A stretch of DNA of 64,000 nt from Tissierella creatinini (GCA_005046945.1 SUSS01000001.1:124001-188000), one strand, 5' to 3'. Shown: positions 1 to 8,001, numbered from the stretch's first letter. Translations and numbers: made by a program. Notes: generated by a model from the letters alone, not told the origin.

Positions 1-2
1 GA

Positions 3-179
3 GCTGAGGCAAGATTAGAGCAATTGAAAAAACAGGAGAATGATATTATAAAAGAATTAGAAGAACTAGGTGTTAAGCCAGATAAGCTTGAAACAGAGAT
101 AAACAATCTTACGCTTGAAATTGAAAGACTTTTTAAAGAAGCAAACGAATTATTACCCAAGGACCTTTTAAAGAGGTAA
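3..179 (+). CDS. Coiled-coil protein, 3' fragment (5' end outside window)
   Basis: An open frame runs in from the left edge and stops with TAA 3 nt before the next gene. The 58 visible residues are almost all Glu, Lys, Leu and Ile in heptad-like spacing and end in PKDLLKR, so this is a coiled-coil tail. The next gene starts with a coiled coil and holds only the C-terminal motifs of an ABC/SMC ATPase. This fragment could therefore be the end of an N-terminal half carrying Walker A. That is inference; no catalytic motif is visible here. Confidence 0.6.
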   Translation, partial: AEARLEQLKKQENDIIKELEELGVKPDKLETEINNLTLEIERLFKEANELLPKDLLKR

Positions 180-182
180 AGT

Positions 183-839
183 ATGAAATTAAGATTGGAA
201 GAATTAAATAAAGAGTTGAATAGTTTACAGCATTTTATTTCAAGGGAAGAGGGTAAGAGAGATAAATTAATCGAGAAATATGATGAAAATAGTATTAAAC
301 TTAAATCTATAACAGCGGAACTTGAGCTTTTGGAGAAGGTTACTATTCTTTTTCAAAAGACATCAGAATACGCTAGACAACAGGCTAAGAGGCAAATAGA
401 GACTCTTGTTACAAAATGTCTTCAATATGTATTTGAGTCTAATATCGAATTCGTTATCGAACTAGATGAGCTTAGAAATAAGGCGAATGCAGAGTTTTAT
501 GTTGTAACAGATTCTGATGGAATTATAATTAAAACTAAACCTGAGTTATCAAGAGGGGGTGGAGTTGTAGATATAGTATCATTAGCCCTTAGAATAGCAT
601 TCTTACAAATACATAAACCACAAATACAAGGTCCATTAATTTTAGATGAACCAGCAAAACATGTTAGTGAGGAGTACATTTTTAATGTAGGTGAGTTCCT
701 TAAACAGACCTCTGAAATGTTTGGAAGGCAAATTGTTATGGTAACTCATAACAATCATTTAGCAGCCATTAGCAATAAATCATATAGAGTTGAATATCAC
801 CAGAATATAAGTAAATGTACCCCTATAGATAATATATAA
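183..839 (+). CDS. SMC/Rad50-like ATPase, C-terminal half
   Basis: 218 aa. Residues 1-80 are a charged coiled coil. After it come an ABC-type signature-like stretch (LSRGGGVVDIVSLALRIAF), a Walker B/D-loop (LILDEPAKHVS) and an H-loop (VTHNN). This is the order in the C-terminal lobe of SbcC/Rad50/SMC ATPases. No Walker A (GxxxxGKS/T) is present, so the protein cannot bind ATP fully on its own. The SD GAGG is 6 nt before the ATG, and the gene follows the preceding coiled-coil frame by 3 nt, so the two are probably co-translated. A DNA-repair or recombination role is family inference. The exact family is not recognised. Confidence 0.65.
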   Translation: MKLRLEELNKELNSLQHFISREEGKRDKLIEKYDENSIKLKSITAELELLEKVTILFQKTSEYARQQAKRQIETLVTKCLQYVFESNIEFVIELDELRNKANAEFYVVTDSDGIIIKTKPELSRGGGVVDIVSLALRIAFLQIHKPQIQGPLILDEPAKHVSEEYIFNVGEFLKQTSEMFGRQIVMVTHNNHLAAISNKSYRVEYHQNISKCTPIDNI

Positions 840-913
840 TTAAACACTAGTTGAACTAACAAAAACGTCTCATGTAAGTGTTCTCAATAGGAGTTTAAGG
901 GTTTTACTTTAGC

Positions 914-942
914 TTGACATAAGGTTATAAAAGTAATAAAAT
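914..942 (+). promoter_or_regulatory. Probable sigma-A promoter of rny
   Basis: TTGACA (914-919), a 17-nt spacer and TAAAAT (937-942) match the housekeeping consensus. The start would be near 949, leaving a leader of about 120 nt before the rny SD. The leader holds a small hairpin around 982-997 (CTAAAGATATCTTTGG). No riboswitch was recognised in it. Confidence 0.7.
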
Positions 943-1054
943 AAATGTATGTGTAACCATACAATATTAAGTAATTCAATAGGCTAAAGATATCTTTGGC
1001 TTGTCCTTTAATTAGAATGAGATGCACTATGGAACTTTGAAAATTTAATAAAAC

Positions 1055-1071
1055 GGAGGTGTTTAGTTATT
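1055..1071 (+). promoter_or_regulatory. SD plus ATT start codon of rny
   Basis: GGAGG at 1055-1059 is 9 nt before ATT at 1069-1071. The rny frame is open back to a TGA at 1018, but has no ATG, GTG or TTG between that stop and 1462. ATT is the only plausible initiator at a normal distance from the SD. A TTG at 1070 is in another frame and stops after three codons. Confidence 0.7.
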
Positions 1072-2601
1072 GAACAAGTAATTTTTATAATTCTAGGCCT
1101 TATTATTGGAATTATCGCTGGTTATTTTGTTAGAAAACATATTAGCGAAGGGAAAATAAACAATGCTGAAGAGTTAGCAAAAAAGATTGAAGAAGAAGCT
1201 GAAAAAAATGGAGAAGCGCGTAAGAAAGAACTCTTACTAGAAGCAAAAGAAGAAATTCACAAGTCAAGAAATGAAGCTGAAAGAGAAATCAGAGAACGTA
1301 GAAATGAAGTTCAAAAGTTAGAAAGAAGGGTACTTCACAAAGAAGAAACTCTTGATAGGAAATCAGAATCTATCGAAAAGAAGGAAGAACAGTTAAATAA
1401 GAAGAATAAACTATTAGAAGAAAAAGAGGAATCCATAAATGAGCTCTATACACAACAAACCTTGGAGCTAGAAAGATTATCAGGGTTAACTTCAGAGCAA
1501 GCTAAGGAATTGTTATTAAATGATATTAAAAAGGAAATAACACATGAATCAGCAATAATGATTAAAGATATGGAATCTAAAGCTAAAGAAGAAGCAGAGA
1601 AAAAAGCTAGGGAGATAATAACTACTGCTATTCAAAGATGTGCTGCTGACCATGTAGCTGAAAGCACAGTAACAGTTGTCGCATTACCTAATGATGAAAT
1701 GAAGGGTAGAATAATTGGACGTGAAGGTAGAAATATTAGAACTTTAGAAACTCTAACGGGGATTGACTTAATTATAGATGATACTCCTGAAGCTGTAGTA
1801 TTATCAGGCTTTGACCCTATTCGTAGAGAAGTGGCTAGAATAGCATTAGAAAAGCTAATCGTTGATGGAAGAATTCACCCTGCTAGAATAGAGGAAATGG
1901 TTGAAAAGGCGAAAAAAGAAGTAGATAATATAATTCGCGAAGAAGGAGAACAAGCAGCCTTCGATACAGGCGTTCATGGACTTCACCCAGAAATAATAAA
2001 GCTTTTAGGTAGACTTAAATATAGAACAAGCTATGGTCAAAACGTTTTGAAGCATTCTATGGAAGTGTCACATCTTGCAGGATTAATGGCTGCTGAATTA
2101 GGTGCAGACGTTAAAATAGCTAAGAGAGCTGGATTGTTACACGATTTAGGTAAGGCAGTTGACCATGAATTAGAAGGACCTCATGTTGATATAGGGGCTG
2201 AGCTTGCTAGAAAATATAAGGAATCTAAGGAGATTGTACATGGCATATTAGCACATCATGGCGATGTAGAACCTGAGACTATAGAAGCGGTTTTAATTCA
2301 AGCTGCAGATGCAATTTCTGCTGCTAGACCAGGTGCAAGAAGAGAAAGCCTTGAAAATTATATTAGACGTCTAGAAAAACTTGAAGAAATTGCAAACTCC
2401 TTTGAAGGAGTTGAAAGATCTTTTGCAATTCAAGCTGGTCGAGAAATCAGAATTATGGTTAAACCAGAAGAAATTGGTGAGAGTCAAATTGTTCACACAG
2501 CTAGAGATATAGTAAAGAAAATAGAATCAGAACTAGACTATCCAGGTCAGATAAAGGTTAATGTAATCAGGGAAACTCGTGCTATAGAGTACGCTAAATA
2601 A
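1069..2601 (+). CDS. rny: Ribonuclease Y
   Basis: Membrane-anchored endoribonuclease that starts bulk mRNA decay in Firmicutes. Starting at ATT 1069 gives 510 aa, close to the usual length of about 515. The order is an N-terminal membrane segment ([17 protein letters not shown]), a long charged coiled coil to about residue 190, a KH domain with the GxxG loop (IIGREGRNI, about residue 211), and an HD domain with [10 protein letters not shown] and LHDLGKA (about residue 359). The first conventional start, TTG at 1462, would remove the membrane anchor and most of the coiled coil, and has no good SD. spoVS follows, as in many clostridia. The family assignment is certain; the ATT start is inferred from the frame and the SD. 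Confidence 0.95.
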   Translation: MEQVIFIILGLIIGIIAGYFVRKHISEGKINNAEELAKKIEEEAEKNGEARKKELLLEAKEEIHKSRNEAEREIRERRNEVQKLERRVLHKEETLDRKSESIEKKEEQLNKKNKLLEEKEESINELYTQQTLELERLSGLTSEQAKELLLNDIKKEITHESAIMIKDMESKAKEEAEKKAREIITTAIQRCAADHVAESTVTVVALPNDEMKGRIIGREGRNIRTLETLTGIDLIIDDTPEAVVLSGFDPIRREVARIALEKLIVDGRIHPARIEEMVEKAKKEVDNIIREEGEQAAFDTGVHGLHPEIIKLLGRLKYRTSYGQNVLKHSMEVSHLAGLMAAELGADVKIAKRAGLLHDLGKAVDHELEGPHVDIGAELARKYKESKEIVHGILAHHGDVEPETIEAVLIQAADAISAARPGARRESLENYIRRLEKLEEIANSFEGVERSFAIQAGREIRIMVKPEEIGESQIVHTARDIVKKIESELDYPGQIKVNVIRETRAIEYAK

Positions 2602-2730
2602 ATAACGAGGTAATCTAAGAAATGTCTCGTTGCGGTGGTGTGAAGCAAATGTATAGCAATTGCTACTTATACCTATACCTAAATTAAATTGATGTATTAA
2701 TATGTTTTAACATAGAGGGGGGCTATAATA

Positions 2731-2991
2731 ATGGATGTATTAAAAGTGTCATCAAAATCACAACCGAATTCAGTCGCAGGTGCCTTAGCAGGAGTTTTAA
2801 GAGAAAATGGTTCTGCCGAAATTCAAGCTATAGGTGCTGGTGCCTTAAACCAAGCTGTAAAGGCCGTAGCAATAGCTAGAGGATTTGTAGCACCAAGCGG
2901 TATTGATTTAATATGCATACCAGCATTTACTGATATAGTAATAGATGGTGAAGAAAGAACTGCTATAAAGTTGATAATTGAACCAAGATAA
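2731..2991 (+). CDS. spoVS: Stage V sporulation protein S
   Basis: 86 aa, full family length, with the conserved start MDVLKVSSKSQPNSVAGALA and the Alba-like alternation of alanine/glycine-rich helices and strands. SpoVS is a small DNA/RNA-binding-fold protein; in Bacillus its loss blocks spore coat and cortex formation. A GGGGGG SD is 8-9 nt before the ATG. It has its own terminator directly after the stop. In Bacillus the gene is sigma-H dependent, but I could not find a convincing sigma-H promoter in the 129-nt gap after rny. Confidence 0.95.
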   Translation: MDVLKVSSKSQPNSVAGALAGVLRENGSAEIQAIGAGALNQAVKAVAIARGFVAPSGIDLICIPAFTDIVIDGEERTAIKLIIEPR

Positions 2992-3017
2992 AAACCTGCC
3001 ATATGGCAGGTTTTTTT
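2992..3017 (+). terminator. Terminator after spoVS
   Basis: AAACCTGCC, loop ATAT, GGCAGGTTT followed by a run of T. It starts at the spoVS stop codon and ends just before the SD of the PHP gene. Confidence 0.9.
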
Positions 3018-3034
3018 AAACTAAAGGAGGGGCT

Positions 3035-3838
3035 ATGAAATTCGACATGCATACACATACAATTTTCTCTGATGGCCTATTATCTCCAAGAGAATTGGTT
3101 GATTTAGGAGTAAATATTGGACTGAATGGTATAGCGATTACTGACCATGATGAAGTAGGAGGAATAGATGAGGCTATTAATCGAAGTAAATTCTATTCCG
3201 ATTTCTATATAATACCCGGTATAGAATTTGGGTGTAATATGAATGATGAAGAAGTTCATATTCTTGGATATTTTATAGATTATAATAATATAGAGCTTAT
3301 GAATATTCTTAAAAAGCTTCATGAGTCTAGATTCACAAGAGCTGGAAAAATTCTTGAAAGACTTAGGGATTTAGATATTATTATAAGTATTGAGGATGTC
3401 TTAAAACATACTGACAAAAGGAATATTGGAAGGCCTCATATAGGTAGGGCTATGATTGAAAAGGGTTATGTGGTAGAGTTAGAACAAGCCTTTGAACTCT
3501 ATTTGGATAGAGGAAAGCCTGCCTATGTTGAACGATATCAATTAGAAATTGGAGAAACAATATACCTTATAACTAAATTAAGTGGTATCTCGGTATTGGC
3601 TCATCCTGGTTTACTAAAAGATAGAAGTATTATAGAATATTGCATAGAAAAAGGAATTATGGGAATTGAGGCCTATCATTCTAAACATAATAAAGTTGAT
3701 GAAGAAGTATTTGTACAAATAGGAAGGGAGAATAATCTAATCATAACAAGTGGTTCGGATTATCATGGAGACAGAGACATATTAGGAGAGCCATATGTAG
3801 ATTTAGATAAAATTCCTGAGATGAGAAGGAGGCTTTAG
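3035..3838 (+). CDS. PHP-domain phosphoesterase (TrpH/YciV type)
   Basis: 267 aa. The PHP metal ligands are in order: HTHT near the N-terminus, ITDHDE (about residue 37), GIEFG, HILGYF, AHPG and SGSDYHGD at the C-terminus. This matches the stand-alone PHP family that includes RNase AM/YciV, which removes phosphates from nucleoside 3',5'-bisphosphates or degrades short RNA 5' to 3'. The substrate here is inference. The SD AAAGGAGG is well placed before the ATG. The stop TAG directly abuts the ATG of the PadR gene, so the two are translationally coupled. Confidence 0.85.
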   Translation: MKFDMHTHTIFSDGLLSPRELVDLGVNIGLNGIAITDHDEVGGIDEAINRSKFYSDFYIIPGIEFGCNMNDEEVHILGYFIDYNNIELMNILKKLHESRFTRAGKILERLRDLDIIISIEDVLKHTDKRNIGRPHIGRAMIEKGYVVELEQAFELYLDRGKPAYVERYQLEIGETIYLITKLSGISVLAHPGLLKDRSIIEYCIEKGIMGIEAYHSKHNKVDEEVFVQIGRENNLIITSGSDYHGDRDILGEPYVDLDKIPEMRRRL

Positions 3839-4213
3839 ATGTATAAAGGCGAGAGACAAAGACAATTCCCAATGACCTTAAGCACTACGGGCTTCGTTAA
3901 ACTATATATATTACATCTTTTAACCGAGAAGAATTACTATGGTAACAGAATTAAGGATGAGATATCAAGAAGGTTAAATGGTAAATGGAGTCCATCTTAT
4001 GGAATGATTTATCCATTGCTAAGACAACTAGAAGAAGAAGGATATATCGAGGGTTGGTGGGAAGAACCCAATAAAAGATCTATTAGACGGTATAGAATAA
4101 CAGATAGCGGAATAGAACATTATAAGGTTATTAAACTTCAAAATAAAGAATCCATTAATGATTCGATGCTTATATTGAGAAATGTATTAAAGGATATATA
4201 CAAAGAGGTTTAA
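3839..4213 (+). CDS. PadR-family transcriptional regulator
   Basis: 124 aa winged-helix protein. It has the PadR layout: an N-terminal helix with LYILHLLTEKNYYGNRIKDEI, the recognition helix and wing around SPSYGMIYPLLRQLEEEGYI, then a C-terminal dimerisation helix. The ATG follows the PHP stop directly and the SD GGAGG lies inside the PHP gene (6-nt spacing). PadR proteins usually repress neighbouring detoxification or transport genes; no such gene is adjacent, so its target is unknown. Confidence 0.85.
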   Translation: MYKGERQRQFPMTLSTTGFVKLYILHLLTEKNYYGNRIKDEISRRLNGKWSPSYGMIYPLLRQLEEEGYIEGWWEEPNKRSIRRYRITDSGIEHYKVIKLQNKESINDSMLILRNVLKDIYKEV

Positions 4214-4247
4214 ATAAAAAATAAATGAATGAATGGAGATGAATAAT

Positions 4248-5435
4248 GTGATTTTATCAAGGAAAGGATTGGCTATTGAACCATCAGTAACTCTTGAAAT
4301 CTCAGCAAAGGCTAAGGCTTTGAAGGATAAAGGTGTAGATATAATAAGTTTTAGTGTTGGGGAACCTGATTTCAACACTCCAGAAAACATAAGAAAAGAA
4401 GGAATTAGAGCAATAAAAGAAGGGCTAACAAAATATACACCAGCATCAGGTATACAAGAATTGAAGAAAGCTGTGTGTGAGAAATTTAAGAGAGATAACA
4501 ATCTAGACTATACTCCTGAAAATATACTAATATCAAATGGTGGTAAACATTCAATTTATAATGCGTTTATGGCTATTTTAAACCCAGGTGATGAAGTCAT
4601 TATTGGAGTTCCGTATTGGGTAAGTTATCCTGAAATTGTAAGGCTAGCAGACGGAGTACCTGTATTTATAGAAACAAAAGAAGAAAATGATTTTAAATTC
4701 AGTGTTAAGGACTTATCAAAGGCTAAGACGGGAAGAACCAAAGCAATAATTATTAATTCGCCTAGCAACCCTAATGGTTCAATTTATACAGAAAACGAAC
4801 TTAAGGAAATTGCAGAATGGGCTGTCCAAAACAACATATTCATTCTTTCTGATGAACTTTATGAAAAACTCATATATGACGGCCAAAATCATGTGAGTAT
4901 TGCCTGCTTTGATGATAAAATTAAGGACTTAACAATATTGATAAACGGCATGTCTAAAGCATATGCCATGACTGGTTGGAGAATAGGATTTGCAGCTGCT
5001 CATAAGGATATTATAAAGGTCATGGGAAATATACAGAGTCATACAACTTCAAATCCCTCATCAATTGCTCAATATGCAAGTGTAGTAGGTTTAAATGAAG
5101 ATCAAGCAAGTATTGAGGCAATGAAAAAAGAGTTTGATAAGAGAAGGATTTACATGTATGAAAATATAAACTCTATAAAAGGATTAAGCTGTAGAAAACC
5201 AAATGGTGCTTTTTATATAATGATTAATATTTCCAATTTGAAGGGAAGAACTATAAGTGGAAAATATTTAAATTCATCTCTAGATGTTGCTAATCTATTA
5301 CTTGAAGATGCAAATGTAGCGGTTGTACCTGGAATAGGTTTTGGAGACGATAACTATATAAGATTATCCTATGCCACATCTATGGAAAACATAATAGAAG
5401 GTATAAGAAGAATTAAAGAGGTCATAGAGAAATAA
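4248..5435 (+). CDS. Class I pyridoxal-phosphate aminotransferase (aspartate aminotransferase-like)
   Basis: About 395 aa, fold-type I. Visible are SVGEPDFNTP near the N-terminus, the substrate-side motif SNGGKHSIYNAF, NSPSNPNG, the PLP-lysine motif MSKAYAMTGWRIGFAA and the substrate arginine in YIRLSYATS. Members transfer amino groups between aspartate and 2-oxoglutarate or related substrates; exact specificity cannot be read. I chose GTG 4248 because GGAG (4235-4238) is 9 nt upstream and the protein then starts like its relatives; ATG at 4233 or 4239 overlaps or abuts the SD. It is the last gene of the PHP-PadR unit and ends in a strong terminator. Confidence 0.88.
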   Translation: MILSRKGLAIEPSVTLEISAKAKALKDKGVDIISFSVGEPDFNTPENIRKEGIRAIKEGLTKYTPASGIQELKKAVCEKFKRDNNLDYTPENILISNGGKHSIYNAFMAILNPGDEVIIGVPYWVSYPEIVRLADGVPVFIETKEENDFKFSVKDLSKAKTGRTKAIIINSPSNPNGSIYTENELKEIAEWAVQNNIFILSDELYEKLIYDGQNHVSIACFDDKIKDLTILINGMSKAYAMTGWRIGFAAAHKDIIKVMGNIQSHTTSNPSSIAQYASVVGLNEDQASIEAMKKEFDKRRIYMYENINSIKGLSCRKPNGAFYIMINISNLKGRTISGKYLNSSLDVANLLLEDANVAVVPGIGFGDDNYIRLSYATSMENIIEGIRRIKEVIEK

Positions 5436-5439
5436 ATGA

Positions 5440-5489
5440 AGTACTATTAGTTTGTATAATATTATGTGAGCTAATAGTACTATATTTTT
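5440..5489 (+). terminator. Terminator after the aminotransferase
   Basis: Perfect 11-bp arms AGTACTATTAG (5440-5450) and CTAATAGTACT (5471-5481) with a 20-nt loop, then ATATTTTT. Confidence 0.8.
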
Positions 5490-5727
5490 ACAAAATATAT
5501 AATATCAAAAATAGTGGCTCTTTAAGATCCTTTATGTAAGGATTTTAGCCCATAAGGCTATCAAGGGCAAGGGTTAAAGGATAAAATGCGTTAGAATTGA
5601 TTTTAAAGGGTTATACTGCAAAAGTGTATGATTATATGATTAAGTGATGGTTTTATAACTTCGTGTGATGCGATTACCTTTATATTTAAAGGAATTTTAG
5701 ATAAAGTTAATAAAGCTTGAAAAAATA
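5490..5727. other. Intergenic stretch without a recognisable gene
   Basis: No open frame of note on either strand. It contains local foldable pieces: GGCT..ATCCTT-TATGT-AAGGAT..AGCC near 5514-5550, a competing AGCC/GGCT pairing next to it, and CCTTTATATTTAAAGG further on. It resembles no riboswitch class I know. It could be a small RNA, a decayed gene or plain spacer. Confidence 0.4.
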
Positions 5728-5756
5728 TTGGCTGCAAATAAATAATGTTATATAAT
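5728..5756 (+). promoter_or_regulatory. Probable sigma-A promoter of the recombinase gene
   Basis: TTGGCT (5728-5733), 17-nt spacer, TATAAT (5751-5756). The start would be near 5763, giving a leader of about 100 nt that includes the 19-bp hairpin. Confidence 0.6.
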
Positions 5757-5803
5757 TAGGTAAAAGGCTTAGGGCAAAAATTCCTAAATAATTATAAAAA
5801 AAT

Positions 5804-5845
5804 ATATCATTAGTCACAAAATTACTATTTTGTGACTAATGATAT
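5804..5845 (+). repeat. Perfect 19-bp inverted repeat with 4-nt loop
   Basis: Left arm 5804-5822 (ATATCATTAGTCACAAAAT), loop TACT, right arm 5827-5845, exact complement. It lies in the predicted leader and ends 7 nt before the recombinase SD (5853). No T-run follows, so it is not an ordinary terminator. Confidence 0.9.
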
Positions 5846-5862
5846 CGATAAAGAGGTGTAAA

Positions 5863-6846
5863 ATGAAAGAAATACCACTAATTTTGGAGGATTTTCTGAA
5901 CTATATGGAGAGCATCAAAGGGTCTTCTCCCAATACCGTTAAGGAATATTATTTTGATTTAAGAACATTTTTTAGATATATGAAAAAGAGATTTAGATTG
6001 GTAGATGATAATGATATTGAATTCGAAGACATATCCATTTCTGATATTGATTTGAATTTTATCAAGCGAATTGGGATTCAAGATCTTCATGCCTACATAT
6101 CCTTTGTAGATAAAACTCGCTATAATGGAAACCGAGCTAAGTCTAGAAAAGTCTCTTCAATCAGGTCCTTTTTTAATTATCTCTATCTAAGAGTCAACTT
6201 AATAGACAATAATCCTGCTGAAGGCTTGGAGTCTCCTAAATCTGAAAGTCGACACCCCTCATACCTAACCTTAGAAGAGGCAGAAGAATTTTTAAATACA
6301 GTTCAGAAGAATAAAATCGATGAATATAGGATTAGAGATTATGCAATTATTATGCTGTTCTTAAATTGCGGCTTAAGACTTTCTGAACTTTCTAGTATGG
6401 ATTTGGATAGTATTAAGGACAAAGACACCCTATCCATCATCGGTAAAGGTAATAAGGAACGTACTGTATTCCTTAACGAAGCTTGTATCGAGGCAATTAA
6501 TAATTATTTGTCTATTAGACCAATAGATGCCAAGGATAAAAAAGCTATGTTTATAAGCAAAAGGAAAAACAGAATGAGCAATCGTGCTATACAACATATG
6601 ATAGATAGATATTTAGAAAAAACAGGTTTAGACACCTCTATATATTCCACTCACAAACTAAGACACACTGCAGCTACCCTTATGTATAAATACGGCAATG
6701 TAGACATAAGGGCTCTCCAAGGGATTTTAGGTCATACTTCTGTTTCAACAACTCAGATTTATACTCATATAGATGATGATCGTCTAAGAAGTGCTGTAAA
6801 AAGCAATCCTCTTTCCAATAGAAAATCAAAAAAAGCTGAAGATTAA
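5863..6846 (+). CDS. Tyrosine recombinase (XerC/XerD family)
   Basis: 327 aa. An N-terminal SAM-like core-binding domain (about residues 1-105) is followed by the catalytic domain. The catalytic residues are all visible: Arg in NCGLRLSEL, Lys in GKGNKERT, HKLRH (HxxR), LGHTSV and the nucleophile Tyr in TQIYTH. Length and motifs fit a chromosomal XerC/D-like or single-Xer recombinase rather than a phage integrase, but resolution of dimers at dif is inferred. ATG 5863 is chosen because GAGG is 6 nt upstream; an ATG at 5839 lies inside the hairpin arm. No phage or transposon genes are adjacent. The next gene converges on it across a shared terminator. Confidence 0.88.
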   Translation: MKEIPLILEDFLNYMESIKGSSPNTVKEYYFDLRTFFRYMKKRFRLVDDNDIEFEDISISDIDLNFIKRIGIQDLHAYISFVDKTRYNGNRAKSRKVSSIRSFFNYLYLRVNLIDNNPAEGLESPKSESRHPSYLTLEEAEEFLNTVQKNKIDEYRIRDYAIIMLFLNCGLRLSELSSMDLDSIKDKDTLSIIGKGNKERTVFLNEACIEAINNYLSIRPIDAKDKKAMFISKRKNRMSNRAIQHMIDRYLEKTGLDTSIYSTHKLRHTAATLMYKYGNVDIRALQGILGHTSVSTTQIYTHIDDDRLRSAVKSNPLSNRKSKKAED

Positions 6847-6860
6847 ATTTCAGCTTTTTT
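6829..6860. terminator. Bidirectional terminator between the recombinase and yneA-like genes
   Basis: AAAAAAGCTGAA / TTCAGCTTTTTT with a short loop, overlapping the end of the recombinase gene. Poly-A on one side and poly-T on the other let it work for both converging genes. Confidence 0.85.
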
Positions 6861-6872
6861 CTATATTTCAAA

Positions 6873-7184
6873 TTAATTATCGTATATAGGAATCTTTATG
6901 GTTTCTCCCTCTACTATAAAACTAGTATCCATTCCATTAAGTCTCTTTATGTCAAAGACCATCTTTCTAACATCATAACCTTCCGGCATATATTCAAGGG
7001 AAATATTCCATAAATTTTCTCCATTATCGACATAGTATTCTTTAAATCCTTGTGTTTGGATACTACCATAAGCCTTAGAATAAGCAAAAATCACGTTTAT
7101 TATCAATGATATCAGGATAAAAACTGCTGTTATAAATAAAAAAAATCTTCTAACGTCTACTATAAGGTATTTTTTATTTTTCAT
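6873..7184 (-). CDS. LysM-domain protein, YneA-like SOS cell-division inhibitor
   Basis: 103 aa. Short basic N-terminus, one membrane segment (FFLFITAVFILISLIINVIF, about residues 14-33), then a C-terminal LysM module (YYVDNGENLWNISLEY to IKIPIYDN). This is the architecture of YneA, which in Bacillus blocks division during the SOS response and is divergent from lexA exactly as here. The promoter has a LexA-like site between -35 and -10 and another downstream. The assignment rests on architecture and context; sequence likeness of YneA proteins is low. Confidence 0.75.
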   Translation of the reverse strand: MKNKKYLIVDVRRFFLFITAVFILISLIINVIFAYSKAYGSIQTQGFKEYYVDNGENLWNISLEYMPEGYDVRKMVFDIKRLNGMDTSFIVEGETIKIPIYDN

Positions 7185-7193
7185 ATATCACCT

Positions 7194-7219
7194 CGTACAT
7201 TTGTTCTAAACAATTGTTC
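7194..7219. promoter_or_regulatory. LexA box proximal to yneA-like gene
   Basis: AAACAATTGTTC at 7208-7219 (GAACAATTGTTT on the - strand) fits the Gram-positive LexA pattern GAACnnnnGTTC with one mismatch. A weaker half-conserved site, CGTACATTTGTTCT, abuts it at 7194-7207. Confidence 0.65.
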
Positions 7220-7226
7220 TACTACT

Positions 7227-7255
7227 AGTTTACACAAACAATTGTTCTTTGTCAA
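7227..7255 (-). promoter_or_regulatory. Promoter of yneA-like gene
   Basis: On the - strand: TTGACA (7255-7250), 17-nt spacer, TAAACT (7232-7227). The spacer contains a LexA-like site. Confidence 0.65.
7236..7247. promoter_or_regulatory. LexA box within the yneA-like promoter
   Basis: A second exact copy of AAACAATTGTTC, 28 bp from the first. It sits between the -35 and -10 elements, where bound LexA would block RNA polymerase. Confidence 0.7.
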
Positions 7256-7274
7256 TAGTTTATATCACTTTTTT

Positions 7275-7288
7275 CGAACCTTTGTTTG
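7275..7288. promoter_or_regulatory. LexA box at the lexA promoter
   Basis: CGAACCTTTGTTTG differs at one position from the Bacillus LexA box CGAACN4GTTCG. It overlaps the -35 element of lexA, which implies autoregulation. Confidence 0.75.
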
Positions 7289-7314
7289 ATTTATTTATTT
7301 CAATGTGTTATAAT
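7286..7314 (+). promoter_or_regulatory. Promoter of lexA
   Basis: TTGATT (7286-7291), 17-nt spacer, TATAAT (7309-7314). Confidence 0.75.
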
Positions 7315-7359
7315 CATATAAAGAAGATGTTATATTTATTTATATGCGAGGTGATAAAA

Positions 7360-7980
7360 ATGTATGATGATTTATCTCAAAAACAAATTGAAATTTTATT
7401 ATTTATAAAAAGCGAAATTCAGAAGAAAGGTTATCCACCTGCAGTAAGAGAAATATGTGTGGGAGTTAATTTAAAATCAACCTCCACTGTCCATGGTCAC
7501 CTAGAGAAACTTGAACAAAAAGGATATATTAGAAAAGATCCAACCAAACCTCGAGCTATCGAAATCTTGGACAAGGAGGATGACTTCCTATTAACACATA
7601 AGAAGACTTTTGATGTACCAGTAATCGGAAGAGTTACTGCCGGTGCACCAATACTTGCTGTAGAGAATATTGAGGATACCTACCCTGTACCTTTAGAACT
7701 TGTAGATGGGCATAATGTATTTATGCTTAAGGTTCAAGGAGAAAGCATGATTGAAGCAGGTATATTAGATGGTGATCTTGTGCTTGTTAAAGAACAAAAT
7801 CATGCTTATAACGGTGAAATAGTAGTAGCCCTTCTTGGTGAAGAGGCTACTGTTAAGAGATTCTTTAAAGAAAAGGATGCTATAAGACTACAACCAGAAA
7901 ATCAATTTATGGAACCAATCTATTCAAAAAACGTAAGTATATTAGGAAAGGTTATAGGACTTTATAGAAAATTAAATTGA
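7360..7980 (+). CDS. lexA: LexA repressor
   Basis: 206 aa, usual length. The N-terminal winged helix has [23 protein letters not shown]. The cleavage site is Ala94-Gly95 in VTAGAP. The S24 peptidase dyad is Ser129 ([11 protein letters not shown]) and Lys166 (ATVKRFF). RecA-stimulated self-cleavage relieves repression of SOS genes. ATG 7360 follows the SD GAGGTGAT with good spacing; upstream in-frame starts would extend through the operator and promoter. It is divergent from the yneA-like gene and ends in a strong terminator shared with the opposing gene. Confidence 0.97.
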   Translation: MYDDLSQKQIEILLFIKSEIQKKGYPPAVREICVGVNLKSTSTVHGHLEKLEQKGYIRKDPTKPRAIEILDKEDDFLLTHKKTFDVPVIGRVTAGAPILAVENIEDTYPVPLELVDGHNVFMLKVQGESMIEAGILDGDLVLVKEQNHAYNGEIVVALLGEEATVKRFFKEKDAIRLQPENQFMEPIYSKNVSILGKVIGLYRKLN

Positions 7981-8001
7981 AATTGTAAATTGAAATTAAT
8001 G

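Noticed and set aside
1462..2601. rny starting at TTG 1462
   Set aside because: It would lose the membrane anchor and coiled coil, which are clearly encoded upstream in the same open frame, and has no SD.
2604..2631. Terminator between rny and spoVS
   Set aside because: AACGAG/CTCGTT pair is only 6 bp with a 16-nt loop and no T-run.
5514..5590. Cyclic-di-GMP or SAM riboswitch
   Set aside because: None of the conserved core sequences of these classes is present, only generic stems.
5804..5845. dif site for the adjacent recombinase
   Set aside because: dif has two 11-bp arms and a 6-8 bp centre with imperfect symmetry; here arms are 19 bp and exact with a 4-nt loop.
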